Source: Pseudomonas sp. BN411 (GTDB taxonomy: Bacteria; Pseudomonadota; Gammaproteobacteria; Pseudomonadales; Pseudomonadaceae). Taken from it: DNA of 63,947 nt. The translations under genes and the position numbers were made by a program. Of the stretch, positions 60,729 through 63,947 are shown in pieces. Numbering within the stretch: the stretch's first letter is position 1; every line of letters starts with the position of its first letter. The notes under the pieces are model-generated. The model was not told the origin of the DNA. It ran no database searches and saw only the letters and a program-made list of their open reading frames with translations. The DNA lies in the NCBI RefSeq assembly GCF_029871235.1, contig NZ_SSOM01000084.1:1-63947 (forward strand). The letters are read 5' to 3'.

Positions 60729-61578
60729 GGGATTGTCTCCCACCGCTGCGGCCGGTCACCCGGGCAAATGGCTCCTGCCACTGCGGACAGAGTTCTGTGG
60801 CGAGGCCACGCATGGTCTCCAAGGCCGCCGGTGCCTGGCGCCCGCTTGGCCGACGAGATTCGATCCGGTGGACGGGCTGGCTCGAGGTGGCGGCGCGAGG
60901 GAAGGCCTCAATGGCGGGCAGCTCAGTGTGCAGTACATCGACTCCGGGGTGCTCACGGAAGATCAGGCGCAGGGTCTCCTGGATCAACCTAGCGTTTGAT
61001 GAAACGGCGGGTACACGGTTGATCAGCAAATGCAGGCGCGGCGGTTGGATGCCCAGATGGCGGTACGGGCTGATCGCGTCGACCAGTTGCAGCGTGCCCC
61101 GTTGCAGTTCGCGGGCAGCCAGAATTTCCGGCGTGATCGGGGAGACGGCCAGGTCGGCGGCGAGCATGGCCATCTCCAGCAAGACACTGCGGGCGCCTTG
61201 GGTGTCGATCAGCACTAGGTCGTAGTGGGGCTGGAACAGCGGCAGGAGATTGCGTAAGCGCAAGCGTCCATCGGCTGCATGCAGCAGCAGCGATCCTAAT
61301 AACTGCTGGTGGTCGTCGTTGGACAGCACAACATCCAGGCCATTGATGCTGGTTTGAGAAACCAGCTGCGACAGGGTTGGCTCGTTGAAGGCCAGCAACT
61401 CGTAGATGCCGCAGGGAGCGCGGCGGACGAGTTCGTAGTAGGACGACAGCGTAGGCTGCACATCTAGGTCAATCAGCAGCACCCGCTTGCCGGCGTCAGC
61501 AACAAATCCGCCCAGATTGGCCGCGACCGTGGTTTTGCCGACACCGCCCTTAGTCGAGATGATGGCAATCACCTGCAT
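60712..61578 (-). CDS. parA: ParA-family ATPase (Soj)
   Basis: 288 residues; GAGGAG before the ATG. Deviant Walker A STKGGVGKTTVAANLGG (residues 8-24), switch I region VLLIDLDVQPTLSSYY and Walker B-like DLVLIDTQGA. Cargo-partition ATPase acting with ParB on the ICE. Ends inside the shi start and begins 30 bp after alpA, so alpA-parA-shi-parB is one operon. Confidence 0.93.
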   Translation of the reverse strand: MQVIAIISTKGGVGKTTVAANLGGFVADAGKRVLLIDLDVQPTLSSYYELVRRAPCGIYELLAFNEPTLSQLVSQTSINGLDVVLSNDDHQQLLGSLLLHAADGRLRLRNLLPLFQPHYDLVLIDTQGARSVLLEMAMLAADLAVSPITPEILAARELQRGTLQLVDAISPYRHLGIQPPRLHLLINRVPAVSSNARLIQETLRLIFREHPGVDVLHTELPAIEAFPRAATSSQPVHRIESRRPSGRQAPAALETMRGLATELCPQWQEPFARVTGRSGGRQSHVERS

Positions 61579-61608
61579 GGCGCGCTCCTCGTCAGTGGTG
61601 GAGCGACC

Positions 61609-61818
61609 TCAAACGCGCTCTTGGAGGCGTTCGGTGATCCAGGCGTCGATCTCGACGGAATCCCAGCCGACCGCACGAACGCCCAGGCGCATGGCCTTCG
61701 GGAATTTGCCTTCCTTCATCAGGTTGTAAATATGGGCGCGCTTGAAGCCGGTCTTGGCTTCAACTTCAGCGCGGCGGAGGATGCGGTGCTCGGCAGTCGC
61801 AGTTTGCTCAGTGGACAT
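61609..61818 (-). CDS. alpA: AlpA-family regulator
   Basis: 69 residues from the ATG at 61818 with AGGAG 8 bp upstream (a GTG at 61827 is also in frame). MerR-like winged HTH: RILRRAEVEAKTGFKRAHIYNLMKEGKFPKA split over about 12-42 and GWDSVEIDAWITERL. First gene of the alpA-parA-shi-parB operon; in ICEclc the alpA promoter belongs to the bistable regulon. Confidence 0.9.
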   Translation of the reverse strand: MSTEQTATAEHRILRRAEVEAKTGFKRAHIYNLMKEGKFPKAMRLGVRAVGWDSVEIDAWITERLQERV

Positions 61819-62256
61819 AGTGGTCACTCCTTTATGCTTGGTAGCACTCGTAGGCGTGACCGGTAGTACAAGAGCGTCAGTCCATTGAGCGCATCAAACA
61901 ATCGGATCGTGCTGACCACCAGCTTCATCGGAGAGCCGTGGCATTCGGCTGTTCCGATTTCCTGCTGGTTTGATGGCGTACACCGTCAAGCCGATCCGCA
62001 GGCGGTTCACTATTGGTAGCGTTTCTGAGGCAATCAAGGCCCAAATGTAACAGAGCTCTGCTATGGGACTGATGAGCTGACGAGTTCGTATCATTGCGTC
62101 GCCCAGATGACGAAATCAGTCAGGTAGGGTGGGAGTGGGTTCTCGCAGCTGCTTGGGGCCTGCGGCCGGCAGCCATCCGGGGCTGCAGATTGCGATCTGG
62201 CGTGCGTTCCGTGGCGATCTGACATTTAAGGTCCGGGACGTGACGAAAACAAAACG
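61819..62256. other. 438-bp gap upstream of alpA
   Basis: No gene that I can support; a 66-codon frame at 61894-62094 on the minus strand has neither ribosome site nor recognisable content. Contains the alpA promoter. I do not see the CTATCCCC palindrome here. Confidence 0.4.
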
Positions 62257-62280
62257 ACCCTGGCGATGGAACCAGGGTCA
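62257..62280 (-). terminator. Rho-independent terminator of the LysR gene
   Basis: GACCCTGG, 8-nt loop, CCAGGGTC; on the minus strand GTTTTGTTTTC follows. It is 10 bp beyond the stop of the LysR gene. Confidence 0.8.
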
Positions 62281-62290
62281 TAGTGCTCGT

Positions 62291-63205
62291 TTAGGGAGCG
62301 TTCATCAGGGGGGGAGCTACCTCACCAACTTGCTGGGCGCGGGCGAGGAATCTGCTTAGCTCCTCCGAGCGCGGTTTATCCAGCATGGTCATGAACGTCG
62401 CAGTGCTCGGTACATCGTCCGTGACAGGGCGGACGATAACGTCGGGTTGACTGTACAGCATGATTTGCGATGCCAGTCCAACACCAATGCCGTAACCCGC
62501 CGCCACCAACATCATCATCGGTTCATGCCCTGAAACATATTCAGCGTTCGAGGGCAACGGCAGCGTGCGCTCGCAAAACCAGCGGCTGATGACATTGTAT
62601 CCACCCGAGCACAACACGGGATGGCAAAGAATCAAGGCATGCCGGGCGACTTCCTGGAGGGGAATCTTCTCGAGAGAAAGGAGAGGGTGGTTTCTGGGAA
62701 TGGCGATGACAGGGCGGTCGGTCCAGACGACTTCTTTGACGAGTCCTTTGCTGAGTTCGGTGTGCATGGTGAAGCCGGCATCAATCTGGTCATGCTCCAA
62801 TGCCTTGACCATCTCGCTGACAGTCATTTCGATGATCTTCACCTCGGTGAGGGGTTCCTCTTCGCGGCAACGCGCCAACAATTTGATCAGACTGGGTTGT
62901 GCAAGGCTGTCTGTCAGACCGATGCGAAGCCGGCCTCGATAGCCTTTCTCAGCTGCATGTACGCGGGCCTGAGCGCCCTCCATGAAACTGAGCATGCGAC
63001 AGGCTTCTTCCCGGAAAACTTCGCCCGCCCATGTCAAATGCAGGCGCCCTTTTGTGCGCAGGAACAAACGAACGCCCAACTCTGACTCCAGTTCTTTGAT
63101 GGCACGAGAGAGGGGCGAAGGTTCGATGTGGACTCTGGAAGCCGCCCGCGAAAAGCTCAGCTCTTCGGCGACGACCAGGAAGTAGTGTAGGTAACGTATC
63201 CGCAT
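62291..63205 (-). CDS. LysR-family regulator (TciR-like by position)
   Basis: 304 residues from the ATG at 63205 (MRIRYLHYFLVVAEELSFSR). The HTH (AASRVHIEPSPLSRAIKELE) is followed by a coiled linker and an effector domain with LRIGLTDSLAQPSLIKLLARC and VWTDRPVIAIPRNHPL. Last gene before the right end, where ICEclc carries tciR, the LysR activator that starts transfer competence. Here no mfsR or marR gene precedes it: 63206-63696 has no supported gene. Own terminator. Confidence 0.85.
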   Translation of the reverse strand: MRIRYLHYFLVVAEELSFSRAASRVHIEPSPLSRAIKELESELGVRLFLRTKGRLHLTWAGEVFREEACRMLSFMEGAQARVHAAEKGYRGRLRIGLTDSLAQPSLIKLLARCREEEPLTEVKIIEMTVSEMVKALEHDQIDAGFTMHTELSKGLVKEVVWTDRPVIAIPRNHPLLSLEKIPLQEVARHALILCHPVLCSGGYNVISRWFCERTLPLPSNAEYVSGHEPMMMLVAAGYGIGVGLASQIMLYSQPDVIVRPVTDDVPSTATFMTMLDKPRSEELSRFLARAQQVGEVAPPLMNAP

Positions 63206-63696
63206 ACAACGGCCTCCATGCGTGGCTGTGCTCCTCAAGAACGGACGTAAACATCCGGTCTTGAGGGCAGGAAATGCAGGTGGATCCGTCCGCCTGTAGA
63301 TTGCTCATTGAAATTCCTTGGTGATTGCTAGCCCTTGCCTCCTCACGACTGACATAGGGATTAGGGCGATTAGTCCTGACTGTCCCTCTGGATATCCCGT
63401 GTCGTTCGTTCTCAGAGTTGGTTGCTCCGTCGCCGCGGGAGGATGAGACATTCTTGGATTGGCCGTGGCTGCTGGAACGGGCGTCCTTCATAGAGGGGCG
63501 GACCCGGGCAAAGTTCCCAGGCCTGGGTGGTCACGAATTGGGCGGAGAGACGGCTGGCTAGCGCCATCCTGCTGTTTCGAAAGAAAAAATCGCAGAGGGG
63601 GTTGCCTAGCACCCTCGAACAAGTCCATAATTGCGTCCGCTGCTGAGGCAGTGGTTGCGGAAAGCTCTTATAAATCAAAGAGTTAGAGACTGGGTC
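63206..63696. other. Gap upstream of the LysR gene to the right end
   Basis: 491 bp. An 88-codon frame at 63412-63678 on the minus strand has no ribosome site and I cannot match it to a family. The LysR promoter should be here. In ICEclc mfsR-marR precede tciR; neither is present. Confidence 0.4.
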
Positions 63697-63717
63697 CGAG
63701 TCTCGTTTCCCGCTCCA
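63697..63717. other. Right attachment site of the ICE (attR)
   Basis: A 21-bp direct repeat with the tRNA-Gly 3' end (63858-63878); its last 18 bp are GTCTCGTTTCCCGCTCCA, the same as the known ICEclc/PAGI-2 attachment sequence as I recall it. Flanking bases differ on both sides. It marks the end of the element and the return to the chromosome. Confidence 0.88.
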
Positions 63718-63802
63718 GATTCAAAAGCAGGGCCAAGGCCTTGCTTACCCAGTCCCGATAAGGGGTTGGGCGCACCTAGAGTGCGGGCTGTAAAGGTTGT
63801 AT

Positions 63803-63878
<76 letters not shown>

Positions 63879-63884
63879 ATTTCA

Positions 63885-63947
63885 GTCCCCTTCGTCTAGT
63901 GGCCTAGGACACCGCCCTTTCACGGCGGTAACAGGGGTTCGAGTCCC
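63885..63947 (+). tRNA. tRNA-Glu (TTC), 3' end outside window
   Basis: Starts GTCCCCTTCGTCTAGTGGCC, anticodon loop CCTTTCAC (TTC), T-arm GGGGTTCGAGTCCC; cut by the window end before the acceptor 3' strand. Six bases behind tRNA-Gly, so the two are cotranscribed. Confidence 0.95.

Noticed and set aside
63412..63678. 88-codon minus-strand frame upstream of the LysR gene
   Set aside because: No ribosome site, no family, odd composition (P, R, Q, L rich). Left as intergenic.

Overview
The window is the distal ~63.7 kb of an integrative and conjugative element (ICE) of the PFGI-1 / PAGI-2 / ICEclc class in a high-GC gammaproteobacterium, most likely a Pseudomonas. The evidence is a nearly complete 'PFL_47xx' conjugation gene set, an ICE-borne MvaT-type (pseudomonad H-NS) silencer, and the right end of the element. 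There an 18-bp copy of a tRNA-Gly 3' end (63700-63717) sits just before an intact tRNA-Gly(GCC) and a tRNA-Glu(TTC). The integrase and the other att site lie outside the window. No species call can be made without a search.

Layout. (a) 1-3032: catabolic cargo for one-carbon units, namely purU (5' end outside), a LigM/GcvT-like tetrahydrofolate (THF) dependent O-demethylase and folD. (b) 3114-5750: an IS1182-family insertion sequence and a decayed IS21-type istA. (c) 5751-30172: conjugation module, almost all on the minus strand, from pilL down to the traI relaxase gene. It encodes relaxase, coupling protein TraD, VirB4-like ATPase, TraG, TraU and the conserved ICE proteins, and is interrupted by an AbiE toxin-antitoxin pair at 13.7-15.3 kb. 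(d) 30500-32470: MvaT-like protein, a SRPBCC protein and a small inverted-repeat element. (e) 32472-42200: accessory block on the minus strand (DEAH helicase, DUF6094 methyltransferase-like, DUF3275, DUF932, DUF3577 and small unknowns). Most of its genes have a C-rich stretch plus a strong hairpin in front of them. (f) 42948-52090: defence island with a lone HNH protein, a Septu-like PtuAB pair (minus) and a divergent Lamassu/ABC-three-component operon (plus). (g) 52867-61818: replication, segregation and regulation genes (topB, ssb, DUF3158, TIGR03761, STY4528-type, DUF2857, parB-shi-parA, alpA). (h) LysR regulator (TciR-like position), right end, chromosomal tRNAs.

How the parts fit: ParA/Shi/ParB/AlpA with the LysR protein are the likely maintenance and decision module, as known from ICEclc. 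A 17-bp palindrome CTATCCCC-N-GGGGATAG occurs before both the topB gene and the TIGR03761-DUF3158-ssb operon and is a candidate shared operator. TraI, SSB, TopB and the STY4528/DUF3577 proteins would process and replicate the excised element. The minus-strand tra operon builds the mating channel. AbiE, Septu, Lamassu and the HNH protein are passenger anti-phage or anti-plasmid functions; purU-demethylase-folD is metabolic cargo.

The items most worth a second look are the repeated leader structures in 34.7-42.3 kb (with an orphan copy at 52.6 kb), the shared palindromes, a palindrome/GTAC cluster inside the STY4528-type replication gene, an apparent ATT start codon for the Septu ATPase, and the HEVGH motif in the Lamassu effector.
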